Assembly: GCA_017311185.1 (NCBI GenBank)
Contig: JAESUZ010004509.1
Coordinates: 62,001-126,000 of the forward strand
Reading direction: 5' to 3'
Origin: Proteles cristata cristata
Taxonomy: Eukaryota > Chordata > Mammalia > Carnivora > Hyaenidae
DNA length: 64,000 bases
The translations under genes were made by a program, and so were the position numbers. Each line of letters begins with the position of its first letter. The first letter of the stretch is position 1. Shown here piece by piece: positions 12,801 through 25,600 of the stretch. The notes beneath the pieces were generated by a model. The model was not told where the DNA came from. It ran no database searches and was given only the letters and a program-made list of their open reading frames with translations.

Positions 12801-13821
12801 GCTGGTCTGCCCCTTGCTGTGGTCCTGGCCTTCCACAGGCTGCCACGCGTTTCCCAGAGCCCCTCCCTGTCTGAAACGGCCAGGAGCTCTGGCCCCAGCC
12901 TCACACAGCACCGCGTGGTTGCCGGCAACGGGGTGATGGGGTGGACCCCGAGTCCCCCCCGGGCAGGAGGCCGCGGCCACAGAGGACCTGCGCCCAGGCG
13001 ATGCTCGGCAAAGGTCAGGACCAGGCTTTTCTGGAACACCCGGCCCGGGGTGTGCCCTCACCCGAACACACCACGTGAGCCGGGCAGAACTGCTGGCCAT
13101 GCCCCCTTCCACGGGACCCTCTTAATTTTGGAGGCAAATGCTCTCGAGAAAGATGCATTCACCAGAAGCGCCGGGGGCGGGGGGGGGCTCGGACCCCTGC
13201 TGATCAGAGCAGACACTACATACTTCTTTGGGGACCCCACCTGACTCAACAGAGCCCCTCAGTTCCCAGAGGGAGAGCGTGCGCCAAGGGTGCTCCGGGG
13301 ACCCTCCAATGGCCCGGGGACCCACAGCCTGCGTTACCTGCTACCACTGGGGGGGACGGCAGGGTGACGGGAGGCGGCAGGGAGCGCCCGTGGCCCTGGT
13401 CCGGGCAGCGGAAGGGCAGCCTGGGCTGCGGGGGCTGCGGGGGCTTGTGCGCAGCGCGGGCCGGCGGTCTCCCTCCCAGCTTCGGCGCTTTCTCCCCCGA
13501 CGGCAGATGCGCTCCGGCCAGTACCCACCGCGCCAGCCTGCGGCGGAGCAGGTCCCGGGGCACCACACTCGGCAGCGTCTGCGTCGTCATCAAGGCCTGG
13601 CCCACTCTGGGGGCCCCAGGACTTAGGTCACAAGCCACTCCTGCTCCACTCGGTGGCCTCAGTGCACGGCCACCGAGGCTGGAGTGACAAGCCGCAGGGG
13701 CAGGGACCAAGGGCTTCATTTCTACGACGGCCGCACAGGAGACGTGCCTTTTACTCAAATTGCTGCCTTTTCATATTCCTTTTGCAGCATTACATGGACT
13801 TTTCTTCCTTTTCTTTTTTTG
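9840..13821. other. GC-rich intergenic DNA with CpG-dense stretch
   Basis: CpG density is high at about 10,100-11,120, but no exon or TSS signature is evident. A small AT-rich patch with two TTAATTAA-type cores lies at 11,535-11,580. No gene identified; the rest is featureless by eye. Confidence 0.45.
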
Positions 13822-14035
13822 ATTTTTTTTTTGTTTTGTTTTTATTTATTTCTGAGAGAGATAGAGAGACAGTGTGAGCAGGGGAGGGTCAGAGAGAGAG
13901 GGAGACACAGAATCTGAAGCGGCTCCAGGCTCCGAGCTGTAAGCACAGAGCCCGACGCGGGGCTGGAACCCACAAGCCGTGATCATGACCTGAGCCGAAG
14001 TCGGACGCTTCACCGACTGAGCCCCCCGGCGCCCC
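13822..14035 (-). mobile_element. CAN-SINE
   Basis: Minus-strand copy from the oligo-T/TTTATTTATT tail to GGCGCCCC, flanked by CCTTTTC-type short repeats. Confidence 0.9.
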
Positions 14036-15050
14036 TTTTCAAACCAGGCACAGAATTAGGTTATTATTTTCTCAAAATCGCACTGCAGACGGTGAAGCAG
14101 GTATTATGGCATGTCTGCTATGGGGGGCAGGAGGCCGGCTGGTGGTGTGGCCGCCCAGGGACAGGCTGGGGGACAGAGCAGTTCGGCCATGTCCCCCCTC
14201 CGACAAGGGCCTGCACCACCAGCCGTGCACCGAGGCCTCTCTCGGGCCTCTCCCACCCACCAGGCCACGCCTGAGACCGGGTGAGGCTCCCAGGAAGACG
14301 GACCTCGGTGAGGGAAGGGCCTCGCACAGCACACGTGGGTACTGGTGACACGGCACAGCCGTCCTTCCGCAGGTGGGTCGCAGGGGGCCCAGGACGCCGG
14401 CTCCACCGCGGACCCTCACTGGTCACAAGGGGCACAGCCCCCCCAAATCCGGGGACGGGGCCGCAGCACAGGTCCCCATGCAGGGAGGGAAACCTCACGG
14501 GAGCCAGAGCCCAGACAGACCACCGGCCCCCCGGGAGCGGGCACCACACCCCGCTGCTGCCCGACCGAAATCTACCCCCAACAAGCAGCACGCGGCCGTG
14601 TCTGGAGGAGGCCGGCCAAGTGCGTTAAGGCTCCGGGATTTCTTCAACCAAAACTCACGGTCAGACTGCTCTGGCCGTCAGAGAACGGGCTCTGAGCCGG
14701 GGACGCTTGCGCTTTCCCTACCGAGAAGTGTCCTTCACCAGCGGACAGGAAAGGAGGTGCCCGGGGTGGCCTGAGGCTTGGCCCACAGCTGCCACACAGC
14801 AGGGCGGCCCTGGGTCATCGCCGTCCGTCGGCCCCCACCGGGGACCGTGCTTCCGCAAGGAGACCACGCGGCACACTGCCCCTTGTGTGCGTCGGGGGAC
14901 CAAGGGCCGCGGCTCAGCACGTCCGCCGGGAGCAGCGCGACGAAGAGCGAGGAGGACAGGAGGCCGAAGGACCTAAAGCCAAGACAGGGCCAACGGAGCG
15001 CAGAGCACAGCCCTGACGCTTCGGACGGCTGGGACTGCATTTTCCTACTG
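14036..15050. other. GC-rich intergenic DNA, nothing recognised
   Basis: No repeat family or coding signature identified between the two flanking SINEs. Confidence 0.5.
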
Positions 15051-15219
15051 CTTATTTTGAGAGAGAGAGAGAGAGAGAGACGGTGCAAGCAAATCCCAAG
15101 CAGGCTCTGTGCCGTCAGCATGGAGACCCACGTGGGGCTCAAATGCACGAACCTCAAGACCATGACCTGAACCAAAGTTTGATGTCCAACCGACTGTCGA
15201 CTGAGCCCCCAGGTGCCCC
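15051..15219 (-). mobile_element. CAN-SINE with (GA)n
   Basis: A GAGAGA run at 15060-15079 is followed by a shortened body and GAGCCCCCAGGTGCCCC. More diverged than its neighbour. Confidence 0.85.
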
Positions 15220-15283
15220 TCAGTGGAGACTGTCTCAGGCTTGGATGTGACATTCGCTACCTTTAAAAACCTTTACTATTCTC

Positions 15284-15509
15284 GGGGCGCCTGGGTGGCT
15301 TAGTCGGTTAAGCATCCGACTTTCGCTCAGGTCATGATCTCGCGGTTAGTGGGTTCGGGCCCCGCGTCGGGCTCTGTGCTGACTGCCAGCTCAGAGCCTG
15401 GAGCCTGTTTCAGTCTGTGACTCCCTCTCTCTCTGACCCTCCCCTGCTCACGCTGTCTCTCTCTCTCTCTCTCTCCTAGAAATAAAACTTTAATAAATAA
15501 AAAAAAAAA
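15284..15509 (+). mobile_element. CAN-SINE, CTGCCAGCTCAG subfamily, young
   Basis: Complete element with poly(A). The perfect 17-bp target-site duplication AAAACCTTTACTATTCT at 15267-15283 is repeated directly after the tail. Confidence 0.96.
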
Positions 15510-16064
15510 CCTTTACTATTCTGTCTACAAGTTCTAAGTCTGAATCCAAAGAACGAGAAAAACCCAGATCTACAAAAAGAACCGTTTCCTTACCGCCGCT
15601 GTGCCCCGCTGAGCGGGGTGGGGGTAAGGCGGAGGCTCCAGGCAGCAAAGGCCGCCAGCCCACCCCTGCTAGGCCCCTGCCCGCCAGGCCGATGGCCGGG
15701 CGCACCCAGGTGCGGGCCCTGGCAGCGGGGGCCGCTTCGGGAGACAGGTCTGGAAAAACACCTTGAAACTGCGTTAACCAGGAAGTTAACAACAGTGTTG
15801 AAAAAAAAAAAAGCAAAACTATAACCCATTTTCTCAATTTGCAACATGAGTAACGTTCAGGAAAGAAAGGCAGCCCGGCTGGTGTCCGGGATCCGCCCTC
15901 GGGGCCCCGGTGACCCTACAGCCCATCCGCTCATCGGAACCGCGTGTCTGCCCCCCAGTCACCCACAGCATCCTGCCACGCGTGGGGGGCTGCGGTGCTG
16001 GGGGGGTGGGGGGCTGACTTTGTTGGGAGTGCACGAGCCCCTCTCCGGCACTAAAATCATACTG
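15510..16064. other. Intergenic DNA downstream of UBAC1
   Basis: A 554-nt stretch between the SINE and the UBAC1 3' end. It has a GC-rich centre and a short A-run at 15,800; no gene seen. Confidence 0.5.
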
Positions 16065-16557
16065 TAACAACAGGAAAAAGGGAATTTATTTATTAAAGAA
16101 AACTCATCTGTGATTTCCTCTACTTAAGTTAGTACTGACTTAACACTTTGGGCTGAAACATGCCTTCTTCCCAGTAACAAGCAGCGCCTACGGGTCGGGG
16201 CAGGGAGCGTTTCCAGAGCCCCGCGGGGCACGGTGGCGGGAGGGGACCCCTCCCGGAGCAGCCGCGCCTGTAAACACACTCGGAGGCTAGAGGTGCCGCC
16301 GGCCTGCACGCTGCCGTCGCACACGTGTTTAAGCAGAAGACGGGAGCGGGAGAAGGGCCCCCGAGGTCGGAGCTCTGACGACCTGGGGCGGGTGTGGAGG
16401 GCAGGGTCGAGGGCAGGGTCGGCCGGCCCCCCTTCTCCCCCCAGCCTGCGGCTCCGGCACCGGGGGGGTGGGGGGGGGTCTCCGCGCTCTTCCAGAGACC
16501 GGCTGGCGGTGGGAAGGGGGCCACACCAGCTCCCGGGACAGGCGAGCGGCCGCGCAC
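16065..16557 (-). other. UBAC1: UBAC1 3' UTR
   Basis: About 490 nt of non-repetitive sequence between the stop codon and the doubled AATAAA hexamer. No SINE is inserted here. The exact cleavage point is inferred as 15-25 nt past the hexamers. Confidence 0.75.
16085..16094 (-). terminator. Doubled poly(A) signal AATAAATAAA
   Basis: Two overlapping AATAAA hexamers on the minus strand (16085-16090 and 16089-16094), correctly oriented and spaced to end UBAC1 transcripts near 16,065. Confidence 0.8.
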
Positions 16558-16673
16558 CTACGTGCGGTTCAGGGTCTGGAAGATCCGGGAGATCTGCAGC
16601 ATGACCGGGCCCGTCTCCGGGTCGTTCATCCACTGCGCGCTGCTCAGGGGGCTGTCCAGCATGTCTTCAAACG
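16558..16673 (-). CDS. UBAC1: UBAC1 terminal coding exon 10 (aa 374-411, stop)
   Basis: Acceptor CTCTCCCCGCAG completes an Ala codon and continues [18 protein letters not shown], ending [11 protein letters not shown] and TAG at 16560-16558. This is the conserved C-terminal STI1-like segment. Confidence 0.96.
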
Positions 16674-19600
16674 CTGCGGGGAGAGCACAGCAAGGCCGGC
16701 CCACAGGCCGCTCTCCGCACACGGCCAAGTGCCTCAAGTGCCACCACAAAGTAGCCCCCGGGCACACGGCGTCCCCTCCCCGACCCCCCCACCGTCCGCT
16801 CTGCCCCTCCCCTCAGGGGCCCCGCCCTCCTCGCGGGGTGGGCAGGTGGCGGCCCGCGTGCTCACTGGCGTGCCGTTTCAGGGACAATTTGGCAACGGCC
16901 ATCGGCAATCTTAAAAATAGTCGCAGCCTATGACTCAGTAATTCCACTTCCAATCCTATCCTGGCAAAATAACTGAGCGCAGAAAAGACATAAAGGTGTT
17001 GCTGCAAATGTAACAGTATCTGACTGGGAAAATCAGAATGTTCAGTGTTAAGGAAATGACTTAAAAAAAACCCTGACATGGGCCACCTGGGCGGCTCAGT
17101 CGGTTAAGTGTTGGACTTCAACTCCGGTCATGATCTCACGGTTTGTGGGTTTGAGCCCCGTGTCAGGCTCTGTGCTGACGGCTCAGAGCCTGATTGGAAG
17201 TCTGTGTCCCCCTCGCTCTCTGCCCCTCCCCTGCTCGCACATGCAAGCACTCTCTCTCAAAATAAATATACACATTTTAACAATTTTTTCATTGTTTTAT
17301 TTCTGAGAGAGAAAGAGAGAGAGCATGAGCAGGGGAGAGTTAGAGAGAGAGGGAGACAGAATCTGAAACAGGCTCCAGGCTCCGAGCTGTCAGCACAGAG
17401 CCCGACGCGGGGCTCGAACCCACGAACCACGAGATCATGACCTGAGCCAAAGTTGGACACTTAATTGACTGAGCCCCCTGGGTGCCCCTCCTTTTAACAA
17501 TTTTTAAAAGAATGACAAAGAAATCGGACACATTAAAATCTTGAGTGAGGGGCGCCTGGGCGGCCCAGCGGGTAGAGTCTGCAACTCTCCATCAGGGCTG
17601 TGGGTTCGAGTCCCCTGCTGGGTGCAGAGAGGACTGACGTCAGACAGGTACCTCCCCGCACGCGCTGTGTCCCCACAAACCCTAGCCGGGGGAGCTCGCG
17701 GGCTGCAGGCGCCACGCACGTCTGGAAAGCGTCGTCCTCCTGCGGGCCTCACCCCTGCCAGCACTGGCGTGCGGGCCTCAGGGTGTGTGACGGCCAGGAC
17801 CCCAAGGGACTGCAGCTTAGCGTGCCCTGACAGCCCTCCCAGCCCTGAACATCACTGGGGGCCCCGATCGGAACCCTCTGGAAACCAGTTACAAACATCC
17901 GGCAGGGAGGCCAGGAGGCCAGCAGAGCGCTCAGGCCGAGTGCAGGAGGCGCATGCGGGGTCAGTGAGGAAGGGTCGGCAGCTCCGTGAACACCTCCCGG
18001 CCCAGAGCCGTCCTGGAGGACGGGCAGGCGGCGCGGCCCGGCGCCTGCCAACGTCCGAGACTCACACCTGCCAACGTCCGAAAGAAACACCCACCCAGAA
18101 CGGAAGGGCGAGCTTGTCGTCTGCACGGGTCATGGGGGGACGAGGGGACGGGAGGCACACACGAGAGCCCAAGCCGAGCCCCAAGGTGGAGCCGCATCAG
18201 ATCAGCTGGCAGATGGGGTGATGGGGCCTCGGGGACAGTCGCAGGCACACCGCCCCCGAGGGGCCCAAGCGCTGAGGAAGGCCCGCTCCCGCGGTGGGGG
18301 AGGTGCCCGACAACCCGCAGGGCCTGGAATGTTCCACACTGTTGTTGGTGGTTTTCTAAGTTTATTTATTTTAGAGAGAAGGAGAACAAGCAGGGGACGA
18401 GCAGAGACAGAAAGAGAGAGAGAATCCCAAGCAGGTTTCGCACTGTCAGCACAGAGCCCGACACGGGGCTTGAACTCACAAACTGTGGGATCATGACCTG
18501 AGCTGAAATCAAGAGTTGGACACTTAGCCACCGAGCCACCCAGGAGTCCCCGGCTCTTTTAATACCTCGCTCAAAGCTGAAGGATAGATGTGTGGTTCTT
18601 AGTTTTATTCTTCTTCAGCTTATGAATATCACATAGGCTTCCGGATGTAGGCTTTATTTCACAATCAAACCAAGGGCCAAAGAAAGCCCCTCACAACCAG
18701 GGAGAGCGGAGGCAAACACCTTCTGCACAGTCGGGCATGGCCCCCGGGTGCTGCCCGCGCTCTCCTGGACCCGCACAGGCCACTCTACCTGGTGCTCAGA
18801 TTGTCCCAGGAGGCCGCCAACCACAGTCAGAGCCCAGCCGCCGGGCCCCACGGAGAGGGGGATGGGGACCTCACGGTCACTCGGTGACATCCGTGCAGCG
18901 CAGGGGGCCCGCCCCTGGGGAAGCCCACGTACCTAGTAACGTTTTAGGGTTGGTCAGGCCGAGCTGCACCACCGGGTTATCCAGGATGGCTTGAAAGAGG
19001 GGGCTGTCCGGGTCGATGCCTTTGTCCAGCTCCTCGGGGGAGGGCTTCCGGTCTCCCAGCAGCCACTCGCACTGCAGGCACAAAAGCCACATGCACATCA
19101 GCCGCTCCTGAAGCCCCGCTGCCCCCAAGTGAGGGCCCAGGCCCGGGGGCTCCGAAGTCGGCGTGGCCAGCAGACCCCAGCACCGCAGTTCAGATGAACG
19201 TGCCTGCGACTTGGCAGCGGGACCCACGCGGGGTGTGGGGAGGAGAATGAAGACATGCACGGAAGCTCCAGGCCTCAGCCCCAGGAAGTCCCGTGGAACC
19301 AGCTAAGGCCCCCGGCCGCCTCCACACCCTCCCCGGGGAGCTGGCGGTCCCGCAGCCCACGTGTCCATGGCTGGGGCCCCTCTCAGGCTCAGCCCGGCCA
19401 GCCAATGACTCATGCACACAGTCGTCCAGAGACAGAGCCCGGGGCGCCTGGGGGCTCAGTCGGTTAAGTGTCCGACTCTCGGTTTCTACTCAGGTCATGA
19501 TCTCGAGGCCTCACAGGTCCGTGCCCCATGTTGGGCTCTGTGCTGACAGCACGCAGCCTGCCTGGGATTCGGTCTCTTCCTCTCTCTCTGCCCCTCCCCT

Positions 19601-22600
19601 GCTCTCATTCTCTCTCGAAATTAACATGTAAACTTAAAAAAAAAAAAAAGGCCCAGAACTCTCTCCGTACATAAAACATGTTGAACTGTGACACCATCTA
19701 CTCCCTCGGCAGCAGGACAAGGGACCACCTGAGACAGGAGCGCGTCCAGGCTCCCCAAGGGGGGCCGCGCGGGCGGGAAGGGCGGGCGACCGGGGCGCAG
19801 AGGTGCGGCTGGTACTCACGGCGGCGCTCTGCTGGTTGTTGTTCACTCTGAGGGCGTCCATCACTTCCTTTTCATCGAATCCCATCTCCATCAGGGAAAT
19901 GACGGCCTGAAGGGGAACCACGGACCACTCAGTGCCGCCCTCGCCGGGGACGCGCCACCACTCACCATGGAGCCGGGCCGAGTCCGTGCGGCCCCCAGAT
20001 CCGAGCTCGGAAGCTGCTCACCAACATGCCACGAGAGGGCCACGGCGTCAGCCCTGTTCAGGTTTGTCCCCGTGTGTGGGGAAAGGTCTCCAGCCCCCCA
20101 CCGTGAGCTCACTGTGGGGCCCCAGGACCTAGAACGGAAGGTGTCAGGGAGAGACCGCGAGGTAGGCAAACCTGACTGAGATGGAGAAAGACTGTCCCCC
20201 TCGCTTGCGGGAAATAGGAGGCTTCTGCAGACTCTATCCCTCAAATGTGACACTAAAATTACCTTCAAACAGCTTACAGTTAATACGACGTAAGCTGTAA
20301 ATACGAACATCTGCTAATTCTCCGAGGGAACGATGGCCCAAGTTCAATATCGCGGGGTTGGGAGACGTACGATTGAGGACAAAACCCACGAGACACGTTA
20401 TGTCCTTCACTTCACTACCGACTTCATCGTACAATCTTTAAAATGGTTGATTTTGGGGGAAAAATAAAAAAGGCAAAGATTTCATCAAGTTAATTAATTC
20501 TCTAGACAGGGCCCCAGGGTTCTCGGGCACCTGGCTGTGGGGGGCAGGGCGGCCACTAGGCAGCACTGTGCCGTGACCCCCGCGCTTCCCTTTCCTGAGC
20601 CGGCTCCTAACCGGGGGTGGGGGGGGGTCCCACCCATGAATCCTGGGAGAAGAACCCGCCATGCGCTAGTCTGACCCCAGGGCACAAAAAACGGCCAGAA
20701 CTTCCCGCCAGATTCAAGAGGGTGGCCTTCCTGTGAGTGTTAGTAAACGCCTTCCTGTTCCTTCACTCACCCCCAGCTCGGCCTGGAGAAACCGCGCCAC
20801 GGTCCTTCCGCACGGACGGTGACGCCGGGCATGCGCCTCGGCCCGCCCGCCAGGGGCCGCGTGCTCCCAGCTCTCAAGACCAGGCTCCGCCTGCCCCGCG
20901 CACCGCACTCACCGGCCCCCCACGGCAGGCGTGGGCACGGGGGCGGGGAAGCGGCAGGAAAGCCTGTTTTGGGTTCAAGTCCAAGCGCTGCTCCCCGATC
21001 CAGGTCCTGGAGCCACACTAACGGCCCTGTCCTTCCAGACCGTTCTCTCACATACTGAGGGATGAGATGGTGTGAGAGAGCAAGGTCCTGGCCCCGCCTC
21101 GACAGCCTTTTGTAATAATCGTCACAGAACATCTACCAGAGGGGACGGCGCACGTCTTGGGAGAAGAGCAGAGCAGACTGAGCGACACCTACGTTATGAG
21201 GTCGAGAGGGCAGCAAGGACCACCAGCTGGGCAGCGGGGGCGGCTGAGGACACTGTGGGACCGCCCCCAGGGACACGGCGTCCCTCCCACGGGGCTCAGC
21301 CAGCACCCGGCCGGGCTTCAGAAACACCAGCTGCAGGCAGCACAAACAGGTCCAAGTGCACAGCTGAGCTCACGAGAAAGCAGCCAGGGAGGGGGCGGGA
21401 GGCATGAGCAGGGCCTGCGGTTGGGGTCTCATGTGCAACACACAGAACGTGGGCCTTGGGAAAACCCAGGACCCTGGGAAGGGTCTGCACCCCCAGAGGG
21501 ACAAGGAGCCGCAAAAGCACCGGCCCCTGTGCAGGAACAGCCAGCCCCCGAGCGGGGCCTACACCCGCATGGTCAGCACGAACCGGGCCCCTGGTGGGAG
21601 GTGCCACGCAGCCCAGGGAAACGAGCGCCCGATCAGCCTGGCGGGCATCCCACAGGCCACAGGGGAGCCCACGCTGGCAGCACAGCACCCCAGGCAGAAT
21701 CAGCAGCACGTGGACTCGGAGCCCTAACACCTCGAGCTGACGGATCTATAATCCGAAAGGAAACCACAGCCTTAAAACACAGAGAACATTCTAGAGGAAA
21801 GCAAGAGCCCAGTAGAAGAACGGAGCAGTGGAGAACAGGGAGCCACAACAGCACGCAGGATGAGGTGGCCTGAGGGGCGGCCACACACGAGACACGGACG
21901 TCAGCTGCCAAGTACAGCCCGAGACAGCTGGACCCCACGTCCTTACACCCTGCAGACACCCCGGCTAGCGGATGGTCAGAGCCTTGCCGACTCCCTGTCC
22001 CCTGTCCTGTCTCTGGGCAGTGTCCCCACCAGCCTGAGGTCACTCACCACCCACAGCGGGAACGCGGACAGGACCCTGTTGTGAGTGTGCACGTGACAAA
22101 TGGGCCACCCGGACCCGCGCGAGGCCAACTGAAAACGGGCGTTGGGCCTGACGACAGCCCTCACCCGGCTCTAGCTTGCTCCGCCCGGCGCAGCCCCCCC
22201 CGGTGGAGAAACCCCGCCAGGCGGTGCCAGGCCCAGACACATACCCGAGCATCAGCCCGGAACTCCCTTTTCCTCCGGATCTTCTTGAAGATCTCCGTGA
22301 GCTCGTCCCTGGGCTCCTCGTCCCCCGCGTCCCCCACGTCCCCCGCGCTAGTCCCGGCTGCCTCGGAGGCACCCTCAGGGGCGGCCTCGGCTCCTCCGGG
22401 AGAGGCCTGGCCTGGAAGAGGCGAGTCGATGGTCGGGTCTTCCGCGTGCTCGATCAGCCACTCCATGGCCTGAGGCACCGACATGCTGAAAGGTGACAAG
22501 AAGCTCTTCCCACCAGCCCAGGCGACCGAGGAGGGCCTCCCGCCTCCTCCCCCCCTTTCCCCCCGGAAGGCTCTCCGGCCTCAACGACTTCTCTAGCAGG

Positions 22601-25600
22601 AGCTGGTGACCCCTTGGGAGAGGCCCTGGCCCTCGCCCTGAACTCCCTCAAGACCCCGGCCAGAACACAGAGACCCATGTACCAGGCAAGGGGCACGAGT
22701 TCACGAAGAGCACGGGGGAACCTGGGCCCCTGACCGTCCGCGGCTTACCAGTCGCGCGCTAAGAGCTGAGTGTAGACGCAGAGGCGAGCAGCTATGGCGG
22801 GGAAAGGGCAGGAGGCTAAGGGGACCCAGCTCCAGGCCACCGTGTGCCCACCACCCGCCCTGTCCCCAGCCCTCCCCCAAGGTGAGGCCTTCTCACCGTC
22901 CGGGGACACTGGAGGTGCCCTACCAGGTTACCCTGGGGACGTGCATGTAGAGTTTCTCTTTAAAAACTCACATCTATTAGAAATGGTTCAAAGAGTTTGG
23001 GACGGAGGACGTCACCCCGGGGACCCCACAGCGGCGGTGGCAAGCGGACAAGGTGGCCTGCACGTACTGGTTCAGCCGCAGGGCCTTCGCGGCCCTGCTC
23101 TCCGGGAAGCCCATCTCCGTGAGCTGCCGCAGGGCTGCCTCGTCCACTCTCCCGTCTTCCTCCTCATCCAGCATCGCTGCGGGCCAGAGATGGGGCGATC
23201 TGTGAGGGCCCGGCCAGTACGAGGGGCTTGGGATCCCCCCGACCCTCAGCAAATCCACACGGACACCTCAGCCGGCACCCGTGTGGACAGGAGCCCCGGG
23301 TCAACAGGGAAGCACAAACGGAAAGCACCTGACCCCGGGTGTGGACGGGCGTGGCCAGAGCGCAGGCTGCATCAACCTGGGGCTGCTCATACCATTCGCC
23401 TTCCTAAACAGCTCGACTGCATCTGGGTTCAGCGCTAACAACTTCTGAGCCACCTCGATGAGAGACACCAGGATCTTCCGGAGCTCCGTCTGGAACTGCG
23501 GGGCACAGAGAAAACGGCTCTTAGCGCCCGCGTGCCGGGACCCGTAATCCCGCGCCTCTGCGCCTCTGCGTCCCAGCTGTGCTGCTGCCGGCGCCGACGG
23601 AAGCAGAGGTGGGTGAGGCGGGAAGAGAGGCCTCGCAGGCAGGGACGGGCCACAGGCTCTGCCCCTGGGCCGGCACAGAAAGCACCGGGCACGTTAAGTG
23701 CAGGGCCACAGCCTGACCGGATGGGCTCCCGGCATGGGCCTCGGGCTCTCACTGGGAAGAGGGCTGCCGTGAGCGCAACCAGATCCCCCTGCGGATGGGT
23801 CCCTGGTTCCCTGGGCGACACGGGGGCCCCCGCTCATTCCCACAACAGGCCTGACGCTGCAGGGGTGGCACGGCACGGGGCAGGCGCACGGGAGCCCGAT
23901 GCCCTGCTGGACAGGGCGCGCCCTGCCGCAGAGGCGCCACAGCCCAGGCGGCCACGTGGTTCCGGGCTGCAGGGCACTAGCCCACCCTGCGCCCTGGGCC
24001 GCTCCACCGGACACGGGATACACTCTGCTTTGTCAGCTCAGAACTCTGCAGCCCAAAATTACTCAAAGTCTAGATTTCTCTACTAGTTTTTGCCAAACTT
24101 AGGGTAAAATACTAGTATTTTCTCAGTAGCATCTACCTTTGTGGTTCTGCCTTCCAGTATCTTCTTAAACTTTTTATTTTGAAATAATCTAAGGTTTACG
24201 GAGAAGTTGCAAAAATGTACACGGAGCTCCTGTTTGCCCTCCCCCCACTTCCCCAAGTGCCCCCCTCCTCCCCCCAACGCACGGCACGGCCCACGGCGAG
24301 CACTTACGTCTCTGACATTAGTCTGGACCTCAGCCCGGTCCATGTTGTAGGAGGGGAGGTTGGCGGTGGCCCGGAAAATAGCTTCTCTATCTGGGGCTTT
24401 CTCCTCTTGCTTTTTCTACACAGAAGAATAATCAGAAAGTCTGAAATGAATAGGGCGCCTGGGAGCTCAGTTGGCTAGGCCTCCGACCCTTGAATTCAGC
24501 TCAGGTCATGCTCTTGTGGCTTGTGAGTTCGAGTCCCACGTGGGGCTCTGCACTGACAGTGTGGGGCCTGCTTGGGCTTCTGTCTCCCTCTCTCTGCCCC
24601 TCCCTCACGCATGTGCATGTTCTCTCAAAAACAAACACTAAACAAAAAAGAAAAGTCTGAAATGAATATGAGAGCAGGAAAAGGCAAGACTCCGTCAGCA
24701 GGACGCACGGGGCTCCAGCGGGGAGAACCCCTTTCCCAGGGCGCTGGGGCTGTGCTGGCCTCACGGACGGTCCCTGCGGGTTCTGTGCGCATCCTGGGGG
24801 ACAGAGGACAGGCTGCTCTGTGACACAATTCCCGCCGGTCACAACCAGAGGGTGGCAGGGCAGGAGAGCAGCCAGGCACAGTCTCTCGTGGCCACAGGGA
24901 GACCAGCACGCGTGAGCGCAGTCGAGTCCCGTACTGGACGGCAGCGACTCCCGAGGCAAAGAGAACTGTTCTTCCAAGACGGAAAACAGACGGGGGTCCG
25001 CAGAGCAGGAGTCCAGCCAGAAACAAGCGCAGGCCGACGCCACGGCCGAGGGAAGCGCCCAGGCTGGGAGTGAGCGGCCGAACGCTCCTCTGCCACCCTG
25101 CTCGGCCAGCAACCAGCCTGGAGGGGGCAGGCTTGGGGAGCCCGAGCCAGGCAGCCAGCGCTCAGCAGCAGGAAAACGAGGCACCGTCCCAACCCTCGAC
25201 GAGACCCAGCCCCCACGCTCCTCAGCTTCAAGGACCCCCGGCGGGAGACACACCGCTGTGGGGAGGGAGGGACAGGGCCAAGTCTCTGCCCCACAGGGAG
25301 CCCAGCAGCAGGCACGACCCTGGGCACAGAGAGCAGCCGGTGAGCCCCCGGCGCTTCGTATAGAGATGGCAGCCGAGGAGGGCGGCGGGGAGGATAGCCT
25401 CCACATGAAACACAGACCAAAGTGAGAACGGGGAAGGTAAGAAAGTGTGAAGGAGAGAACAAAAGGAAGACGACTTCACACCAGAAAACCCTCGGAGAGA
25501 TGGGGGCACAGCACCGTCGGAGAGGGAGACGCCGCTGGGAGACGGAAAGTTTCACCATCGGATGAACGGCCACAGCAGTTAGGGGGAAACGTCCAGGAAA

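Larger units (their letters stand above)
16674..18932 (-). other. UBAC1: UBAC1 intron 9
   Basis: 2,259 nt holding an L1 scrap (16,878-17,065), a nested SINE pair (17,079-17,488), an old tRNA-Lys-like SINE (17,547-17,650) and one more SINE (18,355-18,550). No other element recognised. Confidence 0.9.

Noticed and set aside
17547..17650. Functional tRNA-Lys gene
   Set aside because: It begins with the SINE head GGGGCGCC, pairing in the acceptor and anticodon arms is broken, and no terminator T-run directly follows.
24501..25406. 301-codon minus-strand frame inside UBAC1 intron 3
   Set aside because: Its C-terminal part is translated CAN-SINE, and the rest is intronic GC-rich sequence.
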